From Methylococcaceae bacterium (GTDB taxonomy: Bacteria > Pseudomonadota > Gammaproteobacteria > Methylococcales > Methylomonadaceae): DNA of 60,273 nucleotides. Each line of letters opens with the position of its first letter. Position 1 is the stretch's first letter. The position numbers and the translations under genes are program-made. Shown here in pieces: positions 1 through 9,871 of the stretch. The stretch is taken from contig DAOUTG010000007.1 of the NCBI GenBank assembly GCA_030626845.1, positions 1 through 60,273 on the forward strand, read 5' to 3'. The notes below the pieces were generated by a model, which made no database searches, was not told the DNA's origin, and was given only the letters and a program-made list of their open reading frames with translations.

Positions 1-171
1 AGCTTTAGCTTCGCCGACTTTAGGCATTTCGATAAAAGCAAAACCTTTAGAAAGTTTTGTTTCTTGATCCATGACTAAAGAGCAGGATTGTACTGTACCA
101 AAAGTTTCAAAGGTTTCTTTCAACGTTGATTCTGTGGTAGTGCGAGCTAAGTTTCTAATGATTAATTTCAT
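1..171 (-). CDS. RRM-domain RNA-binding protein, truncated by window edge
   Basis: Reverse-strand translation MKLIIRNLARTTTESTLKETFETFGTVQSCSLVMDQETKLSKGFAFIEMPKVGEAKA; RNP2-like LIIRNL and RNP1-like KGFAFIEM motifs. Confidence 0.85.
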   Translation of the reverse strand, partial: MKLIIRNLARTTTESTLKETFETFGTVQSCSLVMDQETKLSKGFAFIEMPKVGEAKA

Positions 172-451
172 AATTAAGTGTACTTTATTTCAAGGTTAAT
201 TTCTTTCATTGCTTGTTTCATCCATTATTCTACTGCTTTATTAAATCCTCGTAATTTTTCCTTCAACATTTTATCTAATTAATCCTTACTGCTAACGTTC
301 CACCCGCAACCGCTTTCACCACACAAAATTTAAACTCAGGAATCTTAACTTGTAGATACAATGCTGGGTAGAGCGATAGCGAAACCCAGCAGAGATGCGA
401 AAAAAGCTGGGTTTCCGTAAACTACAACCCAGCCTACTGTACATAAATAAA

Positions 452-1750
452 TTACAATAATAAACGCCGTACATCTTGCAAATATTTAGCAATCGTCACT
501 ACAAATCGCGCCCCATCTGCACCATCTATCACTCGATGATCATAAGTTAAATCAAGCGGCAACATTAATTTAGGGTCAAAATCTTTCCCATTCCAGATAG
601 GTTTCATAGCGGCTTTTGCAACCCCTAAAATAGCCACTTCGGGAGCATTAACAATCGGGGTAAATCCTGTTCCCCCAATACCCCCTAAACTAGAAATAGT
701 AAAACAGCCACCTTGCATATCACTGGCTAATAATTTACCTTCCCGTGCCTTAGCACTTAAAGTCCTCATGGAGTCGACTAATTCTAAAATACTTTGTTGA
801 TCTGCATCCTTAATCACAGGAACAACTAAACCATTTGGCGTATCTACCGCAATCCCAATATTAAAATATTTTTTATAGATTAACCGCTCACCATCAGGTG
901 ATAAAGAGCTATTAAACTGCGGATAAACTTTCATCGCCGCTAATACGGCTTTAATAATAAACGCTAACGGGGTCACTTTGATTTGCTTTGCCGCTACCTG
1001 TTCAATATTTAATGCTTTTCTAAACGCTTCCATCTCAGTAATATCAGCTTCTTCATGCTGTGTTACCATCGGTAAATTTAACCAATTACAACTTAAACGT
1101 TTACCTGTTAATCGCTTGATTTTAGTGAGTGGTTTTTCTTCTATTTCACCAAACAAAGAAAAATCAATGACAGGTAAAGCGGGAATTCCCGAACCGACAT
1201 TATGACTAACTTTTTTCGTAGACAACGCTTGTTTAACAAAACTTTTTACATCCGCTTTTAAAATACGTCCCTTACGTCCACTACCTGATTGTATTTGGGA
1301 TAAATCAGCCCCTAATTCTCTGGCAAAACGTCTTACGCCAGGTGCTGCATGAGCTGTATTATTATTCACCTCTGTTTCTTCTACAGCAGAGGCTTCATTT
1401 TTAGGTGCAGCAGCTACCCCTTGTTTTTTTTCAGTAACAACTTTTTCTTTACTCTCGTCCGCCTCATTTATTTTTACAGGCTCTTCGCTAGAATCATTCT
1501 CTTCTGCTGCACTCATAAGTAAAGTTGCAATAATCGTTCCTTCTGAAACTTTATCACCCACTTTAACACTAACATCTTGTATCGTTCCTGCGGCAATCGC
1601 AGGTAATTCCATAGAGGCTTTATCTGTTTCCATGACCAACAAAGATTGCTCAATCTCAACCACATCACCCGGTTGAATTGAAACTTCAATCACTTCAACC
1701 TCAGCAACATTACCTATATCAGGAATTTTTAATTCAATTATATCGCTCAT
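452..1750 (-). CDS. aceF: Pyruvate dehydrogenase E2, dihydrolipoamide acetyltransferase
   Basis: Single N-terminal lipoyl domain (METDKASMELPA), E3-binding domain (APGVRRFARELG), catalytic DHRVIDGADGARF; directly downstream of aceE. Confidence 0.95.
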   Translation of the reverse strand: MSDIIELKIPDIGNVAEVEVIEVSIQPGDVVEIEQSLLVMETDKASMELPAIAAGTIQDVSVKVGDKVSEGTIIATLLMSAAEENDSSEEPVKINEADESKEKVVTEKKQGVAAAPKNEASAVEETEVNNNTAHAAPGVRRFARELGADLSQIQSGSGRKGRILKADVKSFVKQALSTKKVSHNVGSGIPALPVIDFSLFGEIEEKPLTKIKRLTGKRLSCNWLNLPMVTQHEEADITEMEAFRKALNIEQVAAKQIKVTPLAFIIKAVLAAMKVYPQFNSSLSPDGERLIYKKYFNIGIAVDTPNGLVVPVIKDADQQSILELVDSMRTLSAKAREGKLLASDMQGGCFTISSLGGIGGTGFTPIVNAPEVAILGVAKAAMKPIWNGKDFDPKLMLPLDLTYDHRVIDGADGARFVVTIAKYLQDVRRLLL

Positions 1751-1765
1751 TTTTATCCTTATCTG

Positions 1766-4444
1766 TTACCTTAACCAAGGGGCTGTTGTATCAGGGTCAA
1801 TATCATATTTAGCAATGGCTACTTCAACTTTAGCCAGCTCAAATTTTCCAGTATCTGCCAAGCTTTTTAAAGCCGCTATAACGATGTGATAGCGATTGAC
1901 TTCAAAAAAGCTGCGTAAATTTTCACGGGTATCTGAACGACCAAAACCATCTGTTCCTAAAACGGTAAAGGGGCTAGAAATAAAGCCACGTATTTGTTCA
2001 GGAAACGCACGAATATAATCACTGGCGGCAATGACAGGTGTGGTTATACCGCTTAAACACTGTTCAATATGTGATGTTTTTGCCTCTTTAGTTGGGTTTA
2101 AACGATTCCAACGTTCACAAATTTGAGCATCACGCGCAAGTTCGGTAAAACTAGGACAACTCCATAAACTAGCACCAATCTGCCAATCATCTTTTAATAA
2201 TTCAGCCGCATAAACTAATTCATTAAAAATAACTCCAGAGCCTAGTAATTGTACGCTAAGGGTTTCATTATCTGAGGCGGGTTGAAATAAATACATGCCT
2301 TTTAATATAGCCTTTTCAACACCGTCAGGTAAGACAGGATGCTCATAATTTTCATTCATCACCGTGATGTAATAAAAAACATCTTCTTGTTCGGCATACA
2401 TGCGTCTTAAACCATCTTGCACAATGACCGCTAATTCATAAGCAAAGGTTGGGTCATAAGTAATACAATTGGGAACGGTTGCCGCAAAAATATGGCTATG
2501 ACCATCTTCATGTTGTAAACCTTCGCCATTTAAGGTCGTTCTACCTGCGGTTGCCCCTAATAAAAATCCACGTGTACGTTGGTCAGCCGCTGCCCAAATA
2601 AGGTCTGCAACCCGTTGAAAACCAAACATGGAATAATAAATGAAAAAAGGAATCATTGACACGCCATGGGTTGAATAAGCTGTACCTGCTGCAATCCAAT
2701 CACATAGCCCTCCTGCCTCATTAATGCCTTCTTGTAAGACCTGCCCTTTTTTATCTTCTTTATAGAACATCAATTGTTCAGCATCTTGCGGGGTATAAAG
2801 TTGTCCTACTTGTGACCAGATACCTAGTTGACGAAACATGCCTTCCATACCAAAGGTTCGTGATTCATCAGGGACAATCGGTACAATTTGTTTGCCAATA
2901 TTTTTGTCTTTTACCAAGATATTTAAAATTTTCACAAAGGCCATCGTTGTCGATATATCATGACTTTTTCGACTCGCTTCTAATAAGCCTTTGAACGCAG
3001 ATAATTCAGGAACAATGAGCGTATTGGCTTTTTCACGTCTACTCGGTAAATAGCCGCCTAAATCAACACGACGTTGGCGCATATAATTAAGTTCTTTTGA
3101 ACCTTCTTCAAAAGTTAAATAAGGTAAATCAACCAATTCGGCATCAGTCACCGATAAATCATACTTATCCCGAAAACGCCGTAACGATTCGATACTCATA
3201 TTTTTTTGTTGATGTGATGTATTTTGGGCCTCCCCTGATTCGCCCATGCCATAGCCTTTAACCGTTTTGGCTAAAATAACGGTGGGTTGTCCTTGATGAT
3301 TAACCGCCGCTTGATAAGCGGTGAATACTTTGATAGGGTCGTGACCACCTCGGTTTAATGCCCAAATATCACGATTGGTTAAATCGACGACTAAAGCTTG
3401 TAATTCAGGGGTATTAAAAAAATGTTTGCGAACATAAGCCCCATCTTTGGATTTAAAGGTTTGATAATCACCATCCACACATTCCATCATTCGCTTACTA
3501 ATCAAGCCTTCTTTATCGCGTTCTAATAATGCATCCCAACGTCGTCCCCAGACGACTTTAATCACATTCCAACCCGCGCCTCGAAAAACGCCTTCTAATT
3601 CTTGAATAATCTTGCCGTTACCCCGTACAGGTCCATCTAAGCGTTGTAAGTTACAATTGACTAAAAAAATTAAATTATCTAATTTTTCACGTCCAGCCAT
3701 ACCAATTGCACCTAAAGTTTCTGGCTCATCAGTTTCACCATCCCCCAAAAATGCCCAAACCTTACGTCCTTTTGTCTCAGCAAATTCACGGTCTTGCATA
3801 TACCGCATAAACCGTGCTTGATAAATGGCCATAATAGGCCCTAAACCCATAGAAACCGTTGGAAATTGCCAAAAACTAGGCATTAGCCAAGGATGCGGAT
3901 AAGAAGATAAGCCATTACCGCCGACTTCTTGACGAAAGCTATCCATTTGTTCTTTACTTAAACGACCCAATAAAAATTCACGGGCATAATTCCCAGGAGA
4001 GGAATGCCCTTGAAAGAAAATCAAATCACCGCCATGAGCGTCGGATGCGCCATGCCAAAAATGATTTTGACCGACATCATAAAGCGTTGCTAATGAAGCA
4101 AAGCTTGCAATATGTCCACCGACATTCGTGCCTTTATTAGCTTTTAACACCATAACCATGGCATTCCAACGCACGTAAGAACGGATGGTTCGTTCAATCG
4201 TGGTATCACCTGGAAAACGGGGCTGTAAAGCGACTGGAATAGTATTAAGATAGGCCGTATTGGCACTAAAAGGAATGTCTGAACCCGCTTTTCTAGCTAA
4301 GTCAAGTAGCTTTTCAATTAAAAAATGAACTCTTTCATGACCGTCACTATCTAAAACGGATTGCAAAGAGTCTAGCCATTCTTGGGTTTCGGTTGAATCA
4401 ATATCGTCTTGAATGGCAGATGCCACAGTTAAATTACTCTTCAT
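1766..4444 (-). CDS. aceE: Pyruvate dehydrogenase E1 component (homodimeric type)
   Basis: 892 aa; AceE-type motifs GGHIASFASLATLYDVGQNHFWH, FLGDGETDEPE, GLQHEDGHSH. Confidence 0.96.
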   Translation of the reverse strand: MKSNLTVASAIQDDIDSTETQEWLDSLQSVLDSDGHERVHFLIEKLLDLARKAGSDIPFSANTAYLNTIPVALQPRFPGDTTIERTIRSYVRWNAMVMVLKANKGTNVGGHIASFASLATLYDVGQNHFWHGASDAHGGDLIFFQGHSSPGNYAREFLLGRLSKEQMDSFRQEVGGNGLSSYPHPWLMPSFWQFPTVSMGLGPIMAIYQARFMRYMQDREFAETKGRKVWAFLGDGETDEPETLGAIGMAGREKLDNLIFLVNCNLQRLDGPVRGNGKIIQELEGVFRGAGWNVIKVVWGRRWDALLERDKEGLISKRMMECVDGDYQTFKSKDGAYVRKHFFNTPELQALVVDLTNRDIWALNRGGHDPIKVFTAYQAAVNHQGQPTVILAKTVKGYGMGESGEAQNTSHQQKNMSIESLRRFRDKYDLSVTDAELVDLPYLTFEEGSKELNYMRQRRVDLGGYLPSRREKANTLIVPELSAFKGLLEASRKSHDISTTMAFVKILNILVKDKNIGKQIVPIVPDESRTFGMEGMFRQLGIWSQVGQLYTPQDAEQLMFYKEDKKGQVLQEGINEAGGLCDWIAAGTAYSTHGVSMIPFFIYYSMFGFQRVADLIWAAADQRTRGFLLGATAGRTTLNGEGLQHEDGHSHIFAATVPNCITYDPTFAYELAVIVQDGLRRMYAEQEDVFYYITVMNENYEHPVLPDGVEKAILKGMYLFQPASDNETLSVQLLGSGVIFNELVYAAELLKDDWQIGASLWSCPSFTELARDAQICERWNRLNPTKEAKTSHIEQCLSGITTPVIAASDYIRAFPEQIRGFISSPFTVLGTDGFGRSDTRENLRSFFEVNRYHIVIAALKSLADTGKFELAKVEVAIAKYDIDPDTTAPWLR

Positions 4445-4553
4445 TAATAACTCTTAAATTAGCGGTGGAATTTAAAAAATAACCTAGATTATACGACTAA
4501 CTTCTTTTACAGTAAAAAAAGTTGCATTTTTAGTCCTATAAAATGCTAATAAA

Positions 4554-4568
4554 GACCTTATAAAGGTT
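4554..4568. promoter_or_regulatory. Near-palindrome GACCTTATAAAGGTT upstream of aceE
   Basis: 14/15 match to the AACCTTATAAAGGTT site (minus-strand reading) in front of oadA; about 110 bp upstream of the aceE start. Confidence 0.4.
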
Positions 4569-4719
4569 CAAGTATCATAAATTTTAGCCATCGAAATAGC
4601 CTATTTTCGTCTCTACTTTAAATTTCAGGGTGAAATAAATATCAAACCTGCAAACTTTGCGCTTTTTGAGCAATGATATTCGCCATAGATGGCATCTTGA
4701 GCGTATTCATTTATAAAGG

Positions 4720-4749
4720 GTAGAGATGCAATGTTTTGCATCTCTAGGT
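4720..4749. repeat. Short palindrome GTAGAGATGCAATGTTTTGCATCTCTAGGT
   Basis: 10-bp perfect stem AGAGATGCAA/TTGCATCTCT with TGTT loop; related to copy at 26164-26192. Confidence 0.7.
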
Positions 4750-4767
4750 TGATGTAAAAACTAAAAA

Positions 4768-5943
4768 TTAAGGTTGTACAGAAAACATAAGCGGCGCAGG
4801 ATTATAAACTAATCCAGTATCTTCAGTGCGATACCCCATATAAATTTTATAATCTCCAGTCGCACCATTTAAATTTCCTTCAAAAATAGGAACAGACTGT
4901 TCTGCTGTCAATACTGCACCCGACTGTGCGGCAGTTAAGTTGTCCATATTGCCATCCCATTCTTGCCATTGACCCTCATTACTGACTAACCAGCGAGCTT
5001 CATCTGCCCCCTCCTGTTTATAATTAGCCACCATAACCCACTCTGCAGTTTTACCTACATCACTGGTATCCACATTAACATTATAAGCAATATTAATGGC
5101 TTGATTACTTGTAACAGCACTTCCATTGCGCTGTATCTTTTCATCTGCACTAAAACTTGAAACAAAACAGGCTTTAGTTTTTTGCTCACCATCAAGGGTT
5201 ATTCTTTGACCATTCCCCATGCCCATCATCATCGTACTGGTATCATTGAGAATCGCATCTACTTCTTCTTGACTTAATGCTTGAGCCGTATAACTCCCTT
5301 CACTGGCAATAATCGGATTAGTAAATTTACGCAAGTGCATATGTGAGGCATGTAAAAGATTACCATACATTTTCTTTAGTTCAGGAACATCCGTATTTTC
5401 AATGGAAGCTAATAAATCTTTAATATCCAATTCTTCAACTAAAGCACCGACTTTATGCGCTTCAAGCTCAGACACTGAACCTCTTATTATTAATTCATCA
5501 TATAACGCTTGTAATTTAGGGTTATTAAATTTTCCCTCTTCTGCTGCAATTGAGTCTTCTAAGTTATAAGCATCTAAGAATATTTTAATGCGATCCATGT
5601 GCATTTGTTCTGAATCAGAAATATTAAAAAATATGCCTACAAACCACTTATTATAAAGTGCTTTGTATACATCACGTGCAAGCTTCTCTTCTTCTCGCAT
5701 AAATAATAAATCATCAATGGCAGTCTGGGGTAATGTGCCTAAAACAAATTGATCTGCGCCAAGTTTTAATGCACAGTGTTTAGAGCTACTCATATCACTC
5801 ATTCCATTCATGCTACTGCCAGTTTCCGTATTGCCCATTTGCATTCCATTCATATTTGTTGGTGTAGCTTCATCTGCTGCAATTACAGCAAAGCTAGCTA
5901 GAGCAATTGAAGTGGCAAGTAGTTTTTTATTGAGTTTTATCAT
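4768..5943 (-). CDS. Exported DUF2202 (ferritin-like) domain protein with Met-rich N-terminus and uncharacterised C-terminal domain
   Basis: Signal peptide MIKLNKKLLATSIALASFAVIAADE; MREEEKLARDVYKALY and SEQMHMDRI helices typical of DUF2202; Met-rich NMNGMQMGNTETGSSMNGMSDMSSSKH. Confidence 0.8.
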   Translation of the reverse strand: MIKLNKKLLATSIALASFAVIAADEATPTNMNGMQMGNTETGSSMNGMSDMSSSKHCALKLGADQFVLGTLPQTAIDDLLFMREEEKLARDVYKALYNKWFVGIFFNISDSEQMHMDRIKIFLDAYNLEDSIAAEEGKFNNPKLQALYDELIIRGSVSELEAHKVGALVEELDIKDLLASIENTDVPELKKMYGNLLHASHMHLRKFTNPIIASEGSYTAQALSQEEVDAILNDTSTMMMGMGNGQRITLDGEQKTKACFVSSFSADEKIQRNGSAVTSNQAINIAYNVNVDTSDVGKTAEWVMVANYKQEGADEARWLVSNEGQWQEWDGNMDNLTAAQSGAVLTAEQSVPIFEGNLNGATGDYKIYMGYRTEDTGLVYNPAPLMFSVQP

Positions 5944-6166
5944 GTTGAATTTCCTATAGTGTTAATAGACAATAATTTTATTTAATTCTAATATTCTGAT
6001 GTTATAAAATATAAATTCCCTTAAAAATACGACTAAAGAGGATATTTTTATTTCATCTTTATCTTTATCTTTATCTTCAAAAGAATAGAGTCTATTTTCT
6101 CATAAAAATTCATTTATCTTTATAATTTCTAATGAAATATTATTTAGAATATGATTATTCCAAAAC

Positions 6167-6976
6167 TCAATAACTTTGCTTAAAAGTAGGAAACAGTGAT
6201 TTTTTAACCGCATAATGATAATGTTTAATGGCATTTTCAATACTATCAGCCCCTTCCATAAAATTTTGAGTAAAGCGTGGCCGCTTTCCTTCCCCTAACC
6301 CTAACATGTCATACAGCACTAAAATTTGACCATCACAATCAACCCCTGCACCAATCCCAATAACAGGAATTTGCAATGATTCTGTGATTCTTTTAGCTAA
6401 TACTGAAGGTACACATTCTAAAATTAATAATCCTGCCCCTGCCTGTTCTATTTTTTGAGCATCTTCGAAAATTTTATCAGCTTCTTGTTGTTCTTTGCCT
6501 TTAACTTTATAAGCTCCTAACTGATTAATTGACTGAGGTAATAAACCCAAATGTCCACAAATAGGAATCCCTTGATCTACAAGAAATTCAATAACCGCTA
6601 TCCGAGTCCCTTCAAGCTTAACCATTTGTACCCCCCCTTGCTGCATCAATTTTGCCGCATTTTCCATGGCTATAGTTTTAGAATAATAGCTTGAGAAGGG
6701 TAAGTCTGCCATTACAAAAGCCTGTTTCCTACCACGCGTTACACAGCGGCTGTGATAAATTATTTCATCAAGGGTTACAGGAACAGTGGAACTTTGACCT
6801 TGTATAACCATGCCTAAAGAATCACCAATTAAAATAACTTCAATCCCCACTTTATCTATTAAAGCACTAAAACTTGCATCATAAGCCGTTAAGCAGCTAA
6901 TTTTTTCACCCGCTTGTTTTAGGGCAATTAAATCAACAATACTTAAAGTTTTACCTGAATGCTGAATATATTTCAT
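6167..6976 (-). CDS. panB: 3-methyl-2-oxobutanoate hydroxymethyltransferase
   Basis: KISCLTAYDASFSALIDK, VILIGDSLGMVIQGQSSTVPVTLDEI, GHLGLLPQSINQLGAYKVKGK. Confidence 0.95.
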   Translation of the reverse strand: MKYIQHSGKTLSIVDLIALKQAGEKISCLTAYDASFSALIDKVGIEVILIGDSLGMVIQGQSSTVPVTLDEIIYHSRCVTRGRKQAFVMADLPFSSYYSKTIAMENAAKLMQQGGVQMVKLEGTRIAVIEFLVDQGIPICGHLGLLPQSINQLGAYKVKGKEQQEADKIFEDAQKIEQAGAGLLILECVPSVLAKRITESLQIPVIGIGAGVDCDGQILVLYDMLGLGEGKRPRFTQNFMEGADSIENAIKHYHYAVKKSLFPTFKQSY

Positions 6977-7458
6977 AGTTTTTCAAGTCCATCAGCAGGA
7001 CACAAAGCCACTAAATCTTTAACTAAACCAAAAAAGGGAATCTCTAAATCAGAGGCAATTTCTTGTAATGGATACAAAACAAAAGCTCTTTGACTAATGC
7101 CAACATGAGGAACCACTAAATCAGGTAAACTAATTTGTTGCTGACCATAGAGCAATAAATCTAAATCTAAAGTTCTAGCACCCCAGCGTTCAGCTCTAAC
7201 CCGTCCCTGATTATTTTCTATTTTTTGTAAATAATGTAATAAATCAAGGGGTGATAATGCGGTTGAAATAGCAATAACCGCATTAACATAATTAGGTTGA
7301 TCTGATGGTCCCATGGGCGGGCTACAATAAAGACTGGAAAATGCAATTTCAGTAACTTCTTCTGAGGCTTTAAGCACCTCTCTTGCACTATTAATTTGTG
7401 CAATGGGGTTGCTTAAGTTACTACCTAAACCAATATAGGCAATGACGGAATAATTCAT
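6973..7458 (-). CDS. folK: 2-amino-4-hydroxy-6-hydroxymethyldihydropteridine diphosphokinase
   Basis: AYIGLGSNLSNP, RWGARTLDLDLLLYG, PHVGISQRAFVLYPL; 4-bp overlaps with both neighbours. Confidence 0.95.
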   Translation of the reverse strand: MNYSVIAYIGLGSNLSNPIAQINSAREVLKASEEVTEIAFSSLYCSPPMGPSDQPNYVNAVIAISTALSPLDLLHYLQKIENNQGRVRAERWGARTLDLDLLLYGQQQISLPDLVVPHVGISQRAFVLYPLQEIASDLEIPFFGLVKDLVALCPADGLEKL

Positions 7459-8834
7459 GATGAGTTTACACTAGTTTTTGAGGGTTTACGACGATATTTT
7501 CGCCCCCCTTTATTGATCTCAGATAACATTTTATCTTGTTGTTCTTGTTCAACTTCTTGAAACATTGTCCACCAGTGAGCTAATTCACTGTCTGCGCCGC
7601 CTGTTTCTGCACGTAAAACTAAAAAGTCATAAGCGGCTCTAAAACGCGGGTGATTAAGTAAACGATAGACCTTTGATCGGCTGCGTTGTTCAAAACGAAC
7701 TTGTAATGTCCAAACTTCTCGCATAGATTGAGTCACGCGTTTTGGAATCGCGGTACTTTTAACTTGTAATTTTAAAACGTCATTGGCTGCATGTTGCAGT
7801 GCAAAGTAGGTATTTTCTCCTTGTTCTAATTTTTTCTTGACTTTAATTTGCACTGCTTCCCACAAAAAAGCCGACAATAAAAAATAAGGGGTAATACTTT
7901 TACCTAAAGCAACCCGTTTATCAGAATTTTCTAGGGCTTTAATTAAAAATATCCGTGGAAAATCATGGCTTTCACTGGCTAATATATGCTCTGTTTGCGG
8001 AAATAAAATAGCAAATAAGCCATAGTGACGAAGCATTTCAAATGATTGTAACGCATAACCTGATAAAAATAATTTAAGGGTTTCATCATAAAGACGCGCA
8101 CTTGGAATTGCCAGCAATAAGGGAGCTAAGTCATGAAGCGGTTGCTCACACTCAGCATTAATGTTAAAGCCTAATTTTACCGCAAAACGTATTGCACGTA
8201 ACATTCTTACAGGGTCTTCTCGGTAACGTATCTCAGGGTCACCAATTAATCTTAAGATGCCTTGTTGATGATCTTTCATCCCATTGACGTAGTCAATCAC
8301 TGAAAAATTACGCACGGTATAATACAAGGCATTAACGGTAAAATCTCTGCGCCAAACATCTTCTTCCAGTGTTCCATAAATATTATCACGCAAAAGTCGT
8401 CCGTCTTCATGGGTTTTTTGATGCTCACAACTTTCATTACTAGCACCACGAAATGTTGCAACTTCAATAATTTCACGTCCAAAATAAACATGGGCTAACC
8501 GAAAGCGTTTCCCAATCAGGCGACAGTTACGAAAAACTTGCTTGACTTCTTCAGGGCTTGCATTCGTCGCAACATCAAAGTCTTTAGGTTCTCTACCTAA
8601 TAATAAATCGCGTACACAGCCTCCCACTAAATAAGCATCAAAGCCCGATTTTTCTAAACGATATAAAACTTTAAGTGCATTTTCATTGATTTGAGTGCGT
8701 GAAATAGAATGTTCTGAACGTGTGTAAATAATTGGCTGCAAAGAAGTTTCAGCATTCATAATCTGTGTATCACTGTTTTTAGACGAATTTAAAATGACCG
8801 TATTCCCTGTTATTTTTCTAATTTCTATCATCAT
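7455..8834 (-). CDS. pcnB: Poly(A) polymerase I
   Basis: Nucleotidyltransferase motif YLVGGCVRDLLLGREPKDFDVATNA, RFRLAHV, RREDPVRMLRAIRFAVKLGF-type motif, C-terminal basic tail. Confidence 0.93.
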   Translation of the reverse strand: MMIEIRKITGNTVILNSSKNSDTQIMNAETSLQPIIYTRSEHSISRTQINENALKVLYRLEKSGFDAYLVGGCVRDLLLGREPKDFDVATNASPEEVKQVFRNCRLIGKRFRLAHVYFGREIIEVATFRGASNESCEHQKTHEDGRLLRDNIYGTLEEDVWRRDFTVNALYYTVRNFSVIDYVNGMKDHQQGILRLIGDPEIRYREDPVRMLRAIRFAVKLGFNINAECEQPLHDLAPLLLAIPSARLYDETLKLFLSGYALQSFEMLRHYGLFAILFPQTEHILASESHDFPRIFLIKALENSDKRVALGKSITPYFLLSAFLWEAVQIKVKKKLEQGENTYFALQHAANDVLKLQVKSTAIPKRVTQSMREVWTLQVRFEQRSRSKVYRLLNHPRFRAAYDFLVLRAETGGADSELAHWWTMFQEVEQEQQDKMLSEINKGGRKYRRKPSKTSVNSS

Positions 8835-9000
8835 ATCATCTTGATAGATTGAATCCCAAACAACATCTTGCTTTTATATCCCTTTAGAATAGAGTAAAAT
8901 CATCTATTGAACTTGTAAGGCTGATAACTAAAGCCCTTGCATTAACGTCTAGCCACACTCTTTATAAAAACTTAAAAAAGTGTAATTATTGGAGAAATTC

Positions 9001-9180
9001 ATGTTCAAAAAAATTCTTAGCACCCTCATAGACACCCCTATTTTAACGAGTCTTTTTGTTATAGATTTGGCGATATTATTATTACATAATCCCCCTTTTC
9101 TATTTTCATTGTTCATGCTAAGTGGTTTAGCTGCAATGTGCATGTATTATGGACAAAGACTCGCTTTATTTAAACTATAA
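9001..9180 (+). CDS. Small membrane protein
   Basis: ATG at 9001 (MFKKILSTLIDTPILTSLFVIDLAILLL...) preceded by GGAG; ORF track begins at upstream TTG 8989. Confidence 0.55.
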   Translation: MFKKILSTLIDTPILTSLFVIDLAILLLHNPPFLFSLFMLSGLAAMCMYYGQRLALFKL

Positions 9181-9636
9181 TTGAAAACGGTTAGCAAACA
9201 AACCTCAAAACCTACGTTGACAACCCTTGCTGGCGTAGGATTTTTTCGTCGTATCGCGACGATGGTCTACGACTCTTTCCTTCTTTTAGCTATTTTATTT
9301 TTAGCCGCCGCTATTTTATTACCTTTTAATCAAGGTGAAGCGATAACGGCTAAAATAATTATAATTCCTTACTATTTACTCGTTAGTTTTAGCTTTTATG
9401 GCTGGTTTTGGACTCACAACGGACAAACAGCAGGGCTTAAAACTTGGAAAATTCGTCTTAGAACCCTTGATGGTCAAGCTTTAACTTGGAGACATGCTTT
9501 AATACGTTTTTTAGCCGCTGTTTTATCCTGGGGTTTACTAGGTTTTGGTTTTTTATGGATTTTAGTTGATAAAAACAATTACGCATTACATGACTATTTA
9601 TCAAAAACAGTGTTAGTTTTTGAAGATTCTCAATAA
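9181..9636 (+). CDS. RDD family membrane protein
   Basis: GFFRRIATMVYDSFLLLAILFL, GLKTWKIRLRTLDGQALTWRHALIRFL typical of RDD proteins. Confidence 0.85.
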   Translation: MKTVSKQTSKPTLTTLAGVGFFRRIATMVYDSFLLLAILFLAAAILLPFNQGEAITAKIIIIPYYLLVSFSFYGWFWTHNGQTAGLKTWKIRLRTLDGQALTWRHALIRFLAAVLSWGLLGFGFLWILVDKNNYALHDYLSKTVLVFEDSQ

Positions 9637-9690
9637 AATAATCTTGAAAACGTACCTACCTTAATCTTTAGGATTATGAAGTATGAATTA

Positions 9691-9759
9691 TTTATAAATC
9701 AATAAAATGCTGAAGCCCAAAACATATTTTGGATTCCGATTTACATTTTTGTCATGGTC
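9691..9759 (+). repeat. ~68-bp dispersed repeat, copy 1
   Basis: TTTATAAATCAATAAAATGCTGAAGCCCAAAACATATTTTGGATTCCGATTTACATTTTTGTCATGGTC; matches copies at 24227 and 55186. Confidence 0.8.
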
Positions 9760-9871
9760 AAGAAAAAATTATTAATAATTTTGTAAGTTAAAACTTAAAC
9801 AGTTATAAAAAATCAAAGCTAACATCAAGAACTTATTTCGACATGTTAGCTTCAAATTTAGGAGCAATATT

